A stretch of 64,000 nt of DNA from Nostoc sp. NIES-4103 (GCF_002368335.1 NZ_AP018288.1:1233247-1297246), one strand, 5' to 3'. Positions 33,956 through 43,081 are shown, numbered from the stretch's first letter. Notes: generated by a model not told the origin, from the letters alone. Numbers and translations are program-made.

Positions 33956-35424
33956 AATTCATCGGCGGCTTTCTGGACAGCTGTACCCTTGAAGAAGTCA
34001 CGGTTGAGGCTGGTGTACAACTCTAAGGGATGGATGGAGAGGAAATATTGCAAGTCTTCTGCGGTGATGATGTTGCGTTCTACCATTGAATAGGCGTTGG
34101 CTGTCACCGCAGTAATATCAGGCACATCCCAGTGACCGGAATCGGAACCCAAGAAGGCTTTGATGCGATCGCCATAAGGATTGGCTTTACGGTTAAATGC
34201 ATGAGCTACACGGGTATCATCTGATTCTGTACCGAAGTAGAAGTGCTTTAAGAAGCGTTCCCGGACATCTTCTGGCCCTTTCACCCCTGCAACTTCAAAT
34301 TCGTCTAAATTGCCTGGGTTATCTGTAGATATCAATTCGTTGCTGCCGTGGAAGCCTAAACCACTACCTAGCTGTTCCACACGATTATGTACGAGTTCGC
34401 CACCATAACGAACAAAGTACTCTAGTAGTTCTTCCCGATTAATATTATCAGGGTTGTTATTCTCTAGCAAATGGTCTTTATTGCGGGTATCCCAATGCCA
34501 AATCAAATCAGCGTATAAACTAGCACCCCAAGCAGAACCACCTTCGAGAAAGGCAAACTTCAAGGTGGGGAAGCGGTAAGTTACACCACCAAAGAATAGA
34601 GACTTACAAAGTGCTTCGCCAGCGGCGGCAAAATGACCGATGTGGTTGTATTGATAGTTAGAAATCGAACGCCGATTGATCCATCCCATACCGGAAGAAT
34701 GGGTGGTGGGTATAACTTTCAGTTCTACGCATTTTCCCCAGAATGGATCGTAATTATATTTACTATCTAAGCCGAAAGTATCAATCCAGATAGCCTCGTT
34801 TGCGACTTCTTCGCCATACTTCTCGAATGCGGGAATTGGGCGGCGGATATGTCCAGGGATTTGAATCGCTTTCAATCCCAGAACATTGACTGCATACTCC
34901 AATTCTTCAATAGCCTCTTCTGGCGTATGCATAGGGATTGTAGCAATCGGAGTTAAGCGATCGCTATAAGGACGGAAAATTTCCGCATGGTAAGTATTAG
35001 CAGCCCTACATACAGCACGCCGCATCTCTTCATTACCAATGTGCGGCCCCATTGTTGCCAAGTTGGGATACACCACAGCAAAGTCTGTACCTGCTTCTTG
35101 CAAGCGTTCGTGCAACAACTTCGGTAAGCTAATTGTGGCTAAATTTAAAACATCGCTGGTAGGACGAGTCCAAAATGGAGGGCGTGTAGTTCGGTAAAGG
35201 CGGCGTTCTTCCCAAGATTGTTGGAACCATTTAGAACGAGATGAACCAGGTAAATGTTCTTGGAAACGTTCAGCAATAGCAGTACCACCAACTTGTTCTA
35301 AATAATCTAAGAATGCTGGCGGAAATTCTTGAGTATGCACATCGGTATCAATGATGGGATAACCCAATTTCTCACGAATCTCCGCAGACTTAGTTCTCTT
35401 CGGACGTTCTAGTGCGATCGTCAT
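33937..35424 (-). CDS. Amidohydrolase family protein (copy 1)
   Basis: The 495-residue protein is the tandem paralogue of the next gene downstream. It has the same IIDTDVHTQEF metal motif, PGHIRRPIPAFEKYG, FLEGGSAWGASLYADLIWHW and GSDSGHWDVPDIT. The main differences lie in residues 85-110 and in the loop near 350-375. I use the ATG at 35424; a GTG one codon upstream is also in frame. The last codons lie against a heptamer repeat block. Retention of both copies suggests two related substrates, or dosage. The natural substrate is unknown. Confidence 0.88.
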   Translation of the reverse strand: MTIALERPKRTKSAEIREKLGYPIIDTDVHTQEFPPAFLDYLEQVGGTAIAERFQEHLPGSSRSKWFQQSWEERRLYRTTRPPFWTRPTSDVLNLATISLPKLLHERLQEAGTDFAVVYPNLATMGPHIGNEEMRRAVCRAANTYHAEIFRPYSDRLTPIATIPMHTPEEAIEELEYAVNVLGLKAIQIPGHIRRPIPAFEKYGEEVANEAIWIDTFGLDSKYNYDPFWGKCVELKVIPTTHSSGMGWINRRSISNYQYNHIGHFAAAGEALCKSLFFGGVTYRFPTLKFAFLEGGSAWGASLYADLIWHWDTRNKDHLLENNNPDNINREELLEYFVRYGGELVHNRVEQLGSGLGFHGSNELISTDNPGNLDEFEVAGVKGPEDVRERFLKHFYFGTESDDTRVAHAFNRKANPYGDRIKAFLGSDSGHWDVPDITAVTANAYSMVERNIITAEDLQYFLSIHPLELYTSLNRDFFKGTAVQKAADEFLGSRE

Positions 35425-35519
35425 CACAATTCACCCTAATAATGCAAACACTTCTTTTCTTCTTTATGCCTTACTTCTTCCCCGCCATAAGATTACCTAT
35501 CTCTTCCTTTGCGCCCTTT

Positions 35520-35640
35520 GCGTCCTTTGTGAAGCAGTCGCAGTCTTGGCGCCTTGCGTCGATTGCGTTAGCGCAGCGTTAGCGAGTCTTCGAGCGTCAC
35601 TGCTGAACCCGAAGGGCGGTTCGTTAAAAAAATTTAGGTC
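35520..35640. repeat. GC-rich composite palindrome
   Basis: The stretch has the outer arms AGCAGTCGC and GCGTCACTGCT and internal GCGTTAGCGCAGCGTTAGCG. It ends in ACCCGAAGGGCGGTTCG. It lies between the second binding protein and the amidohydrolases and has no coding signal. Confidence 0.6.
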
Positions 35641-35700
35641 TTCTTTTAGTGATAAAAGGGTAAGGTATTTGTTGTTCAATCAAGACAAAAAGAATTAGAA

Positions 35701-36720
35701 TTAACGTTGTTCTTTCACTACCCAATCTGTTAATTGAAAGTCTGATTTTGCTAAACCCTGCGATACCAGAAACTTCTTGGTTCCTTCTAAAAGTTTTAAA
35801 CCTTCGGCTGGATATGGTTCTTCTGATACCTGTGTCATGGGGTATGAAGCTTTGACAATCTCGATGGGGTATTTAGTAGTTTGGGAGTGGTATTGATAAT
35901 ACTCTTGGGAATTAGCTTTTAAATCCTTAGCTGCTTCTGTTAGCACTGCATTTAACTTTTGAGGAAAATCAGGCTGTTTAGCTAAAAATTCCTCAGTTCC
36001 TACTACTAATGATGTGCCTGACAAACCTTGATGGTCTGCGGATGAATCAATGATTGGAAACCCTTGTGATTTAAGGAAAACTCCCAGTTCGCTAGAAGTT
36101 GCATAAGCCGCAACATCACCACGTTCTAAAGCAGATTTGGCTTCAGTACTCATCAAGTGGACGACTTTTACATCCTTAGCCATTTTAGTCTGATCCAATA
36201 GACCCAATAGGTATCGATGCATATAAGATCCTTTTTGGGTTGCTATTTTCTGACCTTTAAGTTCAGCTAGGGTGCGAGGGCCATTCTTTTTGGCTACTAA
36301 CCAAGCAGTTGTATTATATTGAGTAATCCGAATTAGTCGAGTATTAATACCCCTAGCTCTCAAAACTATAGCTGGTGTATCGCCCAAAAAACCGACATCT
36401 ATTTGACCTGCTACCAATGATTCGTTGAGGTCTGGGCCGTTAGGGAATCGTGCAAAAGTAATATTTTTGAATCCTAATTTTTGCACTTCACTCTCTAAAA
36501 TGCCCTTCTGTTTTGCCCAACCAAGTGGCCCTGTGGGTTCGCTAGAACCTACATAAGCTACACGTAAGGTAGTAGAAGCATTGTTAGTTGCAGCCAGAGG
36601 GCTAGCACTGGTGGCATTACTAGCATTAGCAGACTTAGTTTTACCTTGGCTACATGCTGTAGTTAGTAGCAGCAGGAAGCAAACTACTAAAGTTGAGAAT
36701 TTTACACTTGATACTTTCAA
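35701..36720 (-). CDS. Sulfonate ABC transporter substrate-binding protein (SsuA-like), second copy
   Basis: The mature part is a typical SsuA/NrtA-type binding protein. It has LRVAYVGSSEPTGPLGWAKQ, ESLVAGQIDVGFLGDTPAIV, TLAELKGQKIATQKGS and VAAYATSSELGVFL. The signal sequence VKFSTLVVCFLLLLTTAC is a lipoprotein type, with the cysteine at residue 23 if translation starts at the TTG at 36720. The frame stays open to an ATG at 36897, 20 bases after the ferredoxin gene and behind an AAAGAGA. That form would carry about 59 extra residues encoded by a GAGATGAGG nonamer array (MREMRE...), which would bury the signal peptide. The start is therefore uncertain. It probably belongs to the flavoprotein-ferredoxin operon. 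Confidence 0.87.
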   Translation of the reverse strand: MKVSSVKFSTLVVCFLLLLTTACSQGKTKSANASNATSASPLAATNNASTTLRVAYVGSSEPTGPLGWAKQKGILESEVQKLGFKNITFARFPNGPDLNESLVAGQIDVGFLGDTPAIVLRARGINTRLIRITQYNTTAWLVAKKNGPRTLAELKGQKIATQKGSYMHRYLLGLLDQTKMAKDVKVVHLMSTEAKSALERGDVAAYATSSELGVFLKSQGFPIIDSSADHQGLSGTSLVVGTEEFLAKQPDFPQKLNAVLTEAAKDLKANSQEYYQYHSQTTKYPIEIVKASYPMTQVSEEPYPAEGLKLLEGTKKFLVSQGLAKSDFQLTDWVVKEQR

Positions 36721-36787
36721 AGGGTGGGGAGTAGGGAGTAGGGAGTAGGGAGTAGGGAATTGGGAATTGGGAATGGGTTTAGTTATT

Positions 36788-36866
36788 CTCCCCCTCATCT
36801 CCCTCATCCTCCTCATCTCCCTCATCTCCCTCATCTCCCTCATCTCCCTCATCTCCCTCATCTCCC
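36788..36866. repeat. CATCTCCCT nonamer array at the 5' end of ssuA copy 2
   Basis: About nine copies of the nonamer CTCATCTCC lie between the ferredoxin stop and the signal-peptide codons of the binding protein. Because nine is divisible by three, copy-number changes keep the upstream ATG in frame. Confidence 0.85.
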
Positions 36867-36917
36867 CCGCTTCCCCTGCTTTCTTCAACAACAGCATGTC
36901 TATATCTCTTTGCTGTT

Positions 36918-37247
36918 CTATCTCAACTGCTTCAGAATTACGAAGGTTTGATCCTCTTTAGCCTTTGGTGTTTGTTTAGATCCCCAACCAACGTTTTCGC
37001 GGTAACTTCCTAGTAATTTTTTATCCGCCAATTCTGCCTCGTTGACTGTGGTCTGTAGATCGCTTTCTGGCGCTACATAAAGGGCGTCAACTGGGCAATA
37101 CAATTCGCACATATAACAGGTTTGACAATCACTCTGTCGGGCGATCGCTGGCGGTGCATCAACTACGCGCTCAAATACGTTGGTCGGGCAAACGTTGACG
37201 CAGATATTACACTTAATACACCGCGATTCGCTGACTAACTCTATCAC
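36918..37247 (-). CDS. 2[4Fe-4S] ferredoxin-type protein
   Basis: The 109-residue protein has two cubane-cluster motifs: C10-IK-C13-NI-C16-VNV-C20-P and C41-QT-C44-YM-C47-ELY-C51-P. A 55-residue hydrophilic tail of unknown role follows. The GTG start overlaps the stop of the flavoprotein gene by 4 bases, so the two are translationally coupled and probably form one complex. The ferredoxin would pass electrons to or from the FAD. Such a pair recalls AprB/AprA of APS reductase and other fumarate-reductase-type modules, but I cannot name the substrate. Confidence 0.93.
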   Translation of the reverse strand: MIELVSESRCIKCNICVNVCPTNVFERVVDAPPAIARQSDCQTCYMCELYCPVDALYVAPESDLQTTVNEAELADKKLLGSYRENVGWGSKQTPKAKEDQTFVILKQLR

Positions 37248-38872
37248 ACCGCTGCTCCTATTTGGGATTGGGAATTTTCTACGGTGGAGTTTAATGGCTG
37301 TACTTTCACCCAGACTTGATCTAAACCGCCGCTAATTAGGTAGTGTTGCTGGTTAGCATCTTGTTGTGGATAGTCTTGGTGTTTGTGCATCCCGCGAGTT
37401 TCTTTGCGTTGTAAGGCACTGTTGTACATCCACCTAGCTGTGGCTACCATGGCCGCAGCTTCCCTGGCCCGGACAAGCTGGTTATTTTCTACTTGACTAT
37501 CACGAACTTCTTGCCAGAGGTTATCTAATCTAGTTAAAGACTCTGATAAACCTTTATCTGTGCGGAATAAGTTGCGATCGTAAGGGAAAACCTGAGCTTG
37601 TACTGCTTGAATGACTTCATCAGTTGCCAAGGTTTGAGGATTTTCTGTTCTAGAGTTGATTACTGCCTCTCCCACACCTGTTACTTGGCGTTGAGTTGCT
37701 TTTTCCCCTAAACTCTGGGCATATTCAGCGGCAGATTGTCCTGACCAATACCCTGATGAAATCGCCCAAGCTGCATTATGACTACCACCACCGGTAAATC
37801 CGCCACAAATCAGTTCGCGTGTGGCTGCGTCTCCAGCGGCGTAGAGTCCGCGTACAGAGGTGGCGCAGGTTTCGTCTACAATTCTGATTCCACCTGTACC
37901 CCGTACTGTTCCCTCTAAACGCAAGGTGACGGGGAAGCGTTGAGTAAAGGGATCTATGCCTGCACGATCAAAGGGTAAAAAGAAGTTAGGCTGGGCTAAA
38001 CGCATAGATGGACGCATTTGTTCAGCCGCTTTGTCTAAAATGGCGTAAACCGGCTGTTTTAGCAATGTCTGGGCAATTACTGAACGTCCTCTTTGGGAAC
38101 CTGCACCTGGAATGGGAGTGCCATCTTCGTAGGTAAAGGTTGCCCAATTGTAGAATAGGGTTTTGGTGACTGAGGAAAAAGCAGGAGAGATGCCGTAAGC
38201 ATTAGAGAATTCCATCCCCGACATTTCGGCACCTGCTTCTGCTGCCATTAAATAACCATCCCCTGTTAGGACGTTGCATCCCAACGCTTTGCTGAGGAAT
38301 GCACAACCGCCGGTGGCAATAACTGTAGCTAGTGATTTCACTTTCCACCTACCACCAGTCTGTCTGTTTACTCCTGTGGCACCTCCCACAGCACCATCAC
38401 TATCAACTAATAACTCTATAGCTGGGCTGTGGTCTAAAATCTTGACTCCTACCCGTTTGATTTGCCGCCGCATCAACCGCATGTATTCCGGCCCTTGCAG
38501 CGATCGCCGATAGGGTTTTCCTTCATCGTCGCAAGGAAAGGGATAACCCCACTGTGCTAAAAGGTTAATGTTGGCATAGGTTTGATCCAAGACCCGATGC
38601 ATCCAACTACGGTCTGCTAAATATCCACCTAATGATTCTCGACTTGCGATCGCTGTTTCACGCGCCTCAACATCGGGTGGTACATACCAAACACCGTTAC
38701 CAGATGCAGCAGCACATCCTGTTGTACCACAGTAACCTTTATCCACAAGGACAACCTTAGCACCGCCAAATGCAGCACTCCAAGCTGCCCAAGTCCCAGC
38801 TGGCCCGCCTCCAATCACAAGCACGTCTGCTTCTAAGTCGAGTTCAAAATCGGTTGTCACATTCTTAGGCAT
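37244..38872 (-). CDS. FAD-dependent oxidoreductase, fumarate reductase/AprA-like flavoprotein
   Basis: The 542-residue flavoprotein begins with the dinucleotide-binding motif VLVIGGGPAGTWAAWSAA (G21-G26) and VVLVDKGYCGTTGCAAASG. Near the end of the FAD domain lie GTGGIRIVDETCATSVRGLY, AAGDAA and GGGSHNAAWAISSGYW, typical of the succinate dehydrogenase/fumarate reductase/AprA flavoprotein group. The C-terminal 120 residues form a helical cap (EAAAMVATARWMYNSAL). It lacks the length of true AprA (over 600). The gene leads an operon with the ferredoxin and an SsuA-like protein. A conserved 35-bp element lies about 120 bases upstream. It may act on a sulfur compound, by context. Confidence 0.88.
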   Translation of the reverse strand: MPKNVTTDFELDLEADVLVIGGGPAGTWAAWSAAFGGAKVVLVDKGYCGTTGCAAASGNGVWYVPPDVEARETAIASRESLGGYLADRSWMHRVLDQTYANINLLAQWGYPFPCDDEGKPYRRSLQGPEYMRLMRRQIKRVGVKILDHSPAIELLVDSDGAVGGATGVNRQTGGRWKVKSLATVIATGGCAFLSKALGCNVLTGDGYLMAAEAGAEMSGMEFSNAYGISPAFSSVTKTLFYNWATFTYEDGTPIPGAGSQRGRSVIAQTLLKQPVYAILDKAAEQMRPSMRLAQPNFFLPFDRAGIDPFTQRFPVTLRLEGTVRGTGGIRIVDETCATSVRGLYAAGDAATRELICGGFTGGGSHNAAWAISSGYWSGQSAAEYAQSLGEKATQRQVTGVGEAVINSRTENPQTLATDEVIQAVQAQVFPYDRNLFRTDKGLSESLTRLDNLWQEVRDSQVENNQLVRAREAAAMVATARWMYNSALQRKETRGMHKHQDYPQQDANQQHYLISGGLDQVWVKVQPLNSTVENSQSQIGAAV

Positions 38873-39723
38873 TAACGCTTTCCCCCATTGATAAAGTCCT
38901 CAAGGGTCAACTCTTTACCCCATCGGTATTTTTTTTGTCTCTACTAGACTTGACAGCTTACTCACAAATCAAAATACTGTAATCTTCGCTACAAAATACG
39001 ATAACTTGACCGATTTACCGTAGTTTATCTCAAAACAAATTTTTTCACACTTGCCAGAAAAAAGCAAGCATCTGATCATACAAGTTTACAACTGAGACAT
39101 TATTAAAATATTTCTAAAGGCACTTGTTTTTTACAGTGTTTTGTGCAAATATCCAAAGTTGAGAGATAAACAACTGTAAGCCAATAGAGTTACAGGCGTT
39201 TATTGGGAAATACCATTTATGCTTATGGAATACCACTAACGAGTGTTGAGTTAAGAGTACTGAGTGCTGAGTCAGGAGTCAGTTGTTATTCTAGTTGTTT
39301 CCCCCTGCTCCCATCTCCTCTACTCGCCTGCTGTCTAAGAAAGAGCGCAAGTTTCAATATGAAGTTAAAGCTTTGGTTACCAAAAAAATTTTATCTTGCT
39401 TAACTTACTTTGCTGATTTTAATCTTACCTAAATCTAGCTAAATCAAGGTGATTCTAGCATAGATGCAAAAGTTTAGATAACCGAATCAAAAAACTCGAA
39501 TTACTTGCCTAAACTGGGTCTACTTTCAAAACCATAGCTTTTTCTTGAGTATGTCAAATATTAAAACCCGATAGATTTGTTGTAGTTGATTTTGCATGAA
39601 TGACCTCAACGAATCATCTAGCTTGCGTAAGTCCTGTATTTAACAGAAAGTATTTCCTTAAATATTTCTGTAACTTTTTCATTTTTTGTAACTAAGAGTA
39701 TTCCTGTTTAGGGTTGAGGAGCC
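38873..39723. promoter_or_regulatory. Divergent region between the flavoprotein operon and the porin
   Basis: This 850-base region has no gene. It includes the conserved element 38994-39028 for the flavoprotein side. ACTGAGTGCTGAGTC-type repeats lie near 39247-39280, with a lone MITE-like end at 39624-39638. The porin has a good Shine-Dalgarno sequence (GTTGAGGAG) before 39724. Confidence 0.55.
38994..39028 (-). promoter_or_regulatory. Conserved 35-bp element upstream of the flavoprotein operon
   Basis: Read on the minus strand this block begins ATAAACTACGGTAA, continues with CGGT, and ends CGTATTT. The same block with the same spacing lies at 41747-41781 upstream of ssuD. TTTGAG directly precedes it, in the place of TTGACT at ssuD, so it overlaps the presumed promoters. 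It is a candidate operator for a shared sulfur-responsive regulator. Confidence 0.65.
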
Positions 39724-41553
39724 ATGCTTAAATTTCGTTGGAATTTTCAATGGGTAGTGTTTTTTATTGCCCTGCTAAACATGGTAGTGGTTCTCGTTGT
39801 AAGTCCTACCAAAAGCAGGGCAAATACCCTTGAATCTTCTAAATCTTCTGAGACTACAGATTCATCGATTTTATCCACCATCAATGATGACAAAATTGCG
39901 CCTAATCCTGAGCAATCTCCTGAGTTTTTAGATCAAGATAACAATTATCTGATGGAACAGGTTACACCTGTTTACGACATACTTTCACCTGGTGCTACAG
40001 GTTCAAATACATCTATACCTGTAGACGAAAATTTACCAATGAGCCAGGTTAATTCTGTGTCTCAGTTATCGGATATAAAACCTACAGATTGGGCATTTCA
40101 AGCATTACAATCCTTGGTCGAGCGCTACGGTGTGATTGCTGGTTATGAAGATGGTACATTCAAAGGAAACCGCGCTCTTACCCGCTATGAATTTGCCGCC
40201 GGTTTGAATACAGCCTTAGATCGCCTCAATGAACTAATTGCCAGCTCCACAGCAGAGTTAGTCAAAAAAGAAGATTTAGATACAATCAAACAGCTACAAG
40301 AACAGTTTTCAGCAGAACTCGCTACAGTGCGGGGACGAGTAGATACACTTGAAACAAAGACAGCAGCGCTCGAATCACAGCAGTTTTCCACTACAACTCA
40401 ACTGATAGGCCGAGTGCAATTTGTTGTTGGCTCACTTTTTGCAGGTGATAACGTCCTCACTAAAAGGCCAGCACCCCGCGTAGTTACCTTACAAGACTCG
40501 GTGTCTTTGCGATTAAACACTAGTTTTAATGGTAAAGATTCACTGGGCATATCCTTGGGGGGCGGAAGTATCGTATCCTTGGGACAAACAAGAGCGGGAT
40601 TGTTGGGTACTTTTGATGGCAGAACCGCTGATAATGCCAATGTTACAAGACCACTCAATGATTTTTCTCTTGGCGGTCTGCGTTATCGGTTTCCAGTTGG
40701 TAAAAACACCCAAGTTAACATTTATGCTCTTTCCGATGGAGCTAATGAGATAGGCTTTTCTATTCCGATTAACCCATATTTTGAATCGAATTCGGCAACT
40801 GGTGCCAATGGAATTTCACGCTTCTCCCGGCGAGCTTTAGTCTATAACTATGGAGATTCCGGTGGTGGAATAGCAGTACTCCACAGATTGAATCAACAGT
40901 TTCAAGTAGGGTTAGCCTATAGCGCACCCAACGCTAACAACCCCACACCTAACAATGGCTTGTTTTCAGGTCGATACTTAGCTCTCGGACAGCTACTCTA
41001 CACCAGTCCTAATAAGAAATTTCGGGCGGCTTTAACTTACGTTAATACCTATAGTCCACCAAACACCCGAGGTCTGAGCGGAACAAACTTCGGCCCAGCA
41101 GCAGGAAGTAACTTGGTCAACAGCACCGTAGCTGGAGCGGGAACCCTGGCTAATCTTTATGGCATACAAGCATTCTATAGAGTTAGTCCTGGATTTGCGA
41201 TCAATGGTTGGGTAAGCTATGGCGCGCACCGCTATTTGGGTCGTGGCGATGGAGAAGCTATGGATTGGGCTGTCGGAATGGCATTCCCCGATCTTGGTAA
41301 GGAAGGCAGTCTGGGGGGATTGTTTGTGGGTATGGCACCAAAACTGATTAGTTTGAGTAAGAATGTAGATTTAGGAGCAGGCTTCGGACGAGCAGACAAA
41401 GATACTTCGCTGCATATCGAGGCATTCTACCAATATAAAATCGCCGATAATATTGAGATTACGCCAGGTCTTATCTGGGTGACTGCACCAGATTCAGATG
41501 CCAACAATCCTGACAGTTTGTTTGCTTGGGTTCGTACTGTATTCAGATTCTAA
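39724..41553 (+). CDS. SLH-domain outer-membrane porin (OprB type)
   Basis: The 609-residue protein has a signal peptide (VVFFIALLNMVVVLVVSP) and a Ser/Asp-rich spacer. One SLH domain follows (about 105-165: LSQLSDIKPTDWAFQALQSL, GYEDGTFKGNRALTRYEFA). A coiled coil (ELVKKEDLDTIKQLQEQF to about 225) comes next, then an OprB-type beta-barrel ending in the C-terminal phenylalanine (FAWVRTVFRF). This is the usual cyanobacterial porin that binds the peptidoglycan-linked polysaccharide through SLH. Annotations often call it an iron-uptake porin. Its place between the flavoprotein operon and ssuD suggests it may admit sulfonates, by inference. Confidence 0.92.
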   Translation: MLKFRWNFQWVVFFIALLNMVVVLVVSPTKSRANTLESSKSSETTDSSILSTINDDKIAPNPEQSPEFLDQDNNYLMEQVTPVYDILSPGATGSNTSIPVDENLPMSQVNSVSQLSDIKPTDWAFQALQSLVERYGVIAGYEDGTFKGNRALTRYEFAAGLNTALDRLNELIASSTAELVKKEDLDTIKQLQEQFSAELATVRGRVDTLETKTAALESQQFSTTTQLIGRVQFVVGSLFAGDNVLTKRPAPRVVTLQDSVSLRLNTSFNGKDSLGISLGGGSIVSLGQTRAGLLGTFDGRTADNANVTRPLNDFSLGGLRYRFPVGKNTQVNIYALSDGANEIGFSIPINPYFESNSATGANGISRFSRRALVYNYGDSGGGIAVLHRLNQQFQVGLAYSAPNANNPTPNNGLFSGRYLALGQLLYTSPNKKFRAALTYVNTYSPPNTRGLSGTNFGPAAGSNLVNSTVAGAGTLANLYGIQAFYRVSPGFAINGWVSYGAHRYLGRGDGEAMDWAVGMAFPDLGKEGSLGGLFVGMAPKLISLSKNVDLGAGFGRADKDTSLHIEAFYQYKIADNIEITPGLIWVTAPDSDANNPDSLFAWVRTVFRF

Positions 41554-41746
41554 TCTGAAACAACTTTCGTATGAACATGGGTATGGGGTCAACGCCACTT
41601 GACGGGAGTTCGCGGGGCTTGGGGGGCTTCGGGCCCTCTCTGGCTCAATGAAAGCGGTCGTAAAGCTCCGAGTTCCTCAATCCCCAATCATTACTAATCG
41701 TCAAGCTGGAGTTGATTTTTACATAATTTCGAGTAAAATCTTGACT

Positions 41747-41781
41747 ATAAACTACGGTAATACGGTAGGATAACCGTATTT
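41747..41781 (+). promoter_or_regulatory. Conserved 35-bp element and promoter of ssuD
   Basis: The block starts ATAAACTACGGTAA and includes the direct repeat TACGGTA at 41753-41759 and 41761-41767. It ends with AACCGTATTT, which makes an inverted repeat with AATACGGT. TTGACT at 41741-41746 could be the -35 box and TAGGAT at 41766-41771 the -10 box. The matching block is at 38994-39028. Confidence 0.65.
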
Positions 41782-41806
41782 AATATTTGAAACTACCCTG
41801 ACAACA

Positions 41807-42949
41807 ATGCAAATTCTTTGGTTTATTCCCACTGGTGGTGACGGACGTTATTTAGGAACAGAGAATGGCAGACGCACTGCTACTCCTGATTATTTACAGC
41901 AAATTGCTCAAGCTGTGGATAATCTGGGCTACACAGGTGCATTACTGCCAACGGGGCCTTTTTGTGAAGATGCTTGGATTACTGCTGCCTCTTTAATATC
42001 TGTCACCAAGCGGATGAAGTTTTTGGTGGCAATTCGCCCAGGAATTTCTTCGCCAGGTGTGGCTGCACGCATGGCAGCAACATTTGACAGGATGTCGAAT
42101 GGCCGATTGTTGATCAATGTGGTGACAGGTGGTGATCCGATACAACTTGCTGGGGATGGCTTGCATCTTAGCCATGATGAGCGTTATGAGTTAACTGACG
42201 AATTTCTCACAGTTTGGCGAGGAATTACCAGCGGCGAAACCGTGGATTTTAAAGGACGCTACCTAGATATCAAAGGTGGCAAGCTGTTGTTCCCACCAGT
42301 ACAAAAACCTTATCCACCGTTGTGGTTTGGCGGTTCATCTGCGGCTGCAAAGCGGGTTGCTGCCAAACATATTGATGCTTACCTGACTTGGGGAGAACCC
42401 CCAGCACAAGTAGCACAAAAAATTGCCGAAGTGCGTCAACTAGCAGCCGAACAAGGCAGAACAGTAAGTTTTGGCATTCGTCTGCATGTGATTGTGCGAG
42501 AAACAGAATCAGCTGCTTGGGATGCTGCGAATGAGTTAATTGAGTATGTCGATGATGCAGCGATCGCACTTGCAAAAGAAGCCTTAGCCAAGTCTGATTC
42601 TGAAGGACAACGGCTCATGAGTCAACTACATAACGGCTCACGAGAAGCATTAGAGATTAGCCCCAATTTGTGGGCAGGAATTGGATTGGTGCGCGGTGGT
42701 GCTGGTACCGCCCTGGTTGGCGATGCTGACACAGTTGCCGCCAGGATGCTGGAATATCAGGAACTAGGCATAGAAAGTTTTATCTTCTCTGGATATCCCC
42801 ATTTAGAAGAAGCCTATCGCACTGCGGAATTGTTGTTTCCACGTCTACCTTTGCAGAACGAACCTGCACCTTTAACACAACAATTAAGTCCTTTTGGTGA
42901 AATTGCCAGCAAAGCTGAATTTGCTAAACAACTCACAAGTGCATCATAA
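41807..42949 (+). CDS. ssuD: Alkanesulfonate monooxygenase, FMNH2-dependent
   Basis: SsuD uses reduced flavin and oxygen to release sulfite from alkanesulfonates. The 380-residue TIM-barrel protein has the family start MQILWFIPTGGDGRYLGT. It also has FDRMSNGRLLINVVTGGDP, GLHLSHDERYELTDEFLTVWR and KPYPPLWFGGSSAAAKRVAA, ending with ESFIFSGYPHLEEAYR. Length and motifs match E. coli SsuD. I see no flavin reductase (SsuE) in the window, so the reduced flavin must come from elsewhere; the flavoprotein/ferredoxin pair is one thinkable source, without proof. It is the first gene of ssuD-ssuC-ssuB, with the conserved 35-bp element before it. Confidence 0.95.
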   Translation: MQILWFIPTGGDGRYLGTENGRRTATPDYLQQIAQAVDNLGYTGALLPTGPFCEDAWITAASLISVTKRMKFLVAIRPGISSPGVAARMAATFDRMSNGRLLINVVTGGDPIQLAGDGLHLSHDERYELTDEFLTVWRGITSGETVDFKGRYLDIKGGKLLFPPVQKPYPPLWFGGSSAAAKRVAAKHIDAYLTWGEPPAQVAQKIAEVRQLAAEQGRTVSFGIRLHVIVRETESAAWDAANELIEYVDDAAIALAKEALAKSDSEGQRLMSQLHNGSREALEISPNLWAGIGLVRGGAGTALVGDADTVAARMLEYQELGIESFIFSGYPHLEEAYRTAELLFPRLPLQNEPAPLTQQLSPFGEIASKAEFAKQLTSAS

Positions 42950-43081
42950 GATTTTAGATTTGAAATTTGGGATTTGGCATAAAGTTAAAATGCCAAAATT
43001 TAAATCTAAATTTTTATTAAATGTCTCAAAAATTATTTTTGAGGTAAATTTTAAGATTTCACATCTCGAATCGAAAATGCG

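Noticed and set aside
36760..36961. Plus-strand frames over the nonamer array
   Set aside because: These are low-complexity translations of the CATCTCCCT repeat without ribosome-binding site or homology.
37244..38872. Reading the flavoprotein as succinate dehydrogenase SdhA
   Set aside because: There is no SdhB/C/D, the ferredoxin is a 2[4Fe-4S] type rather than SdhB, and the neighbours are sulfonate genes.
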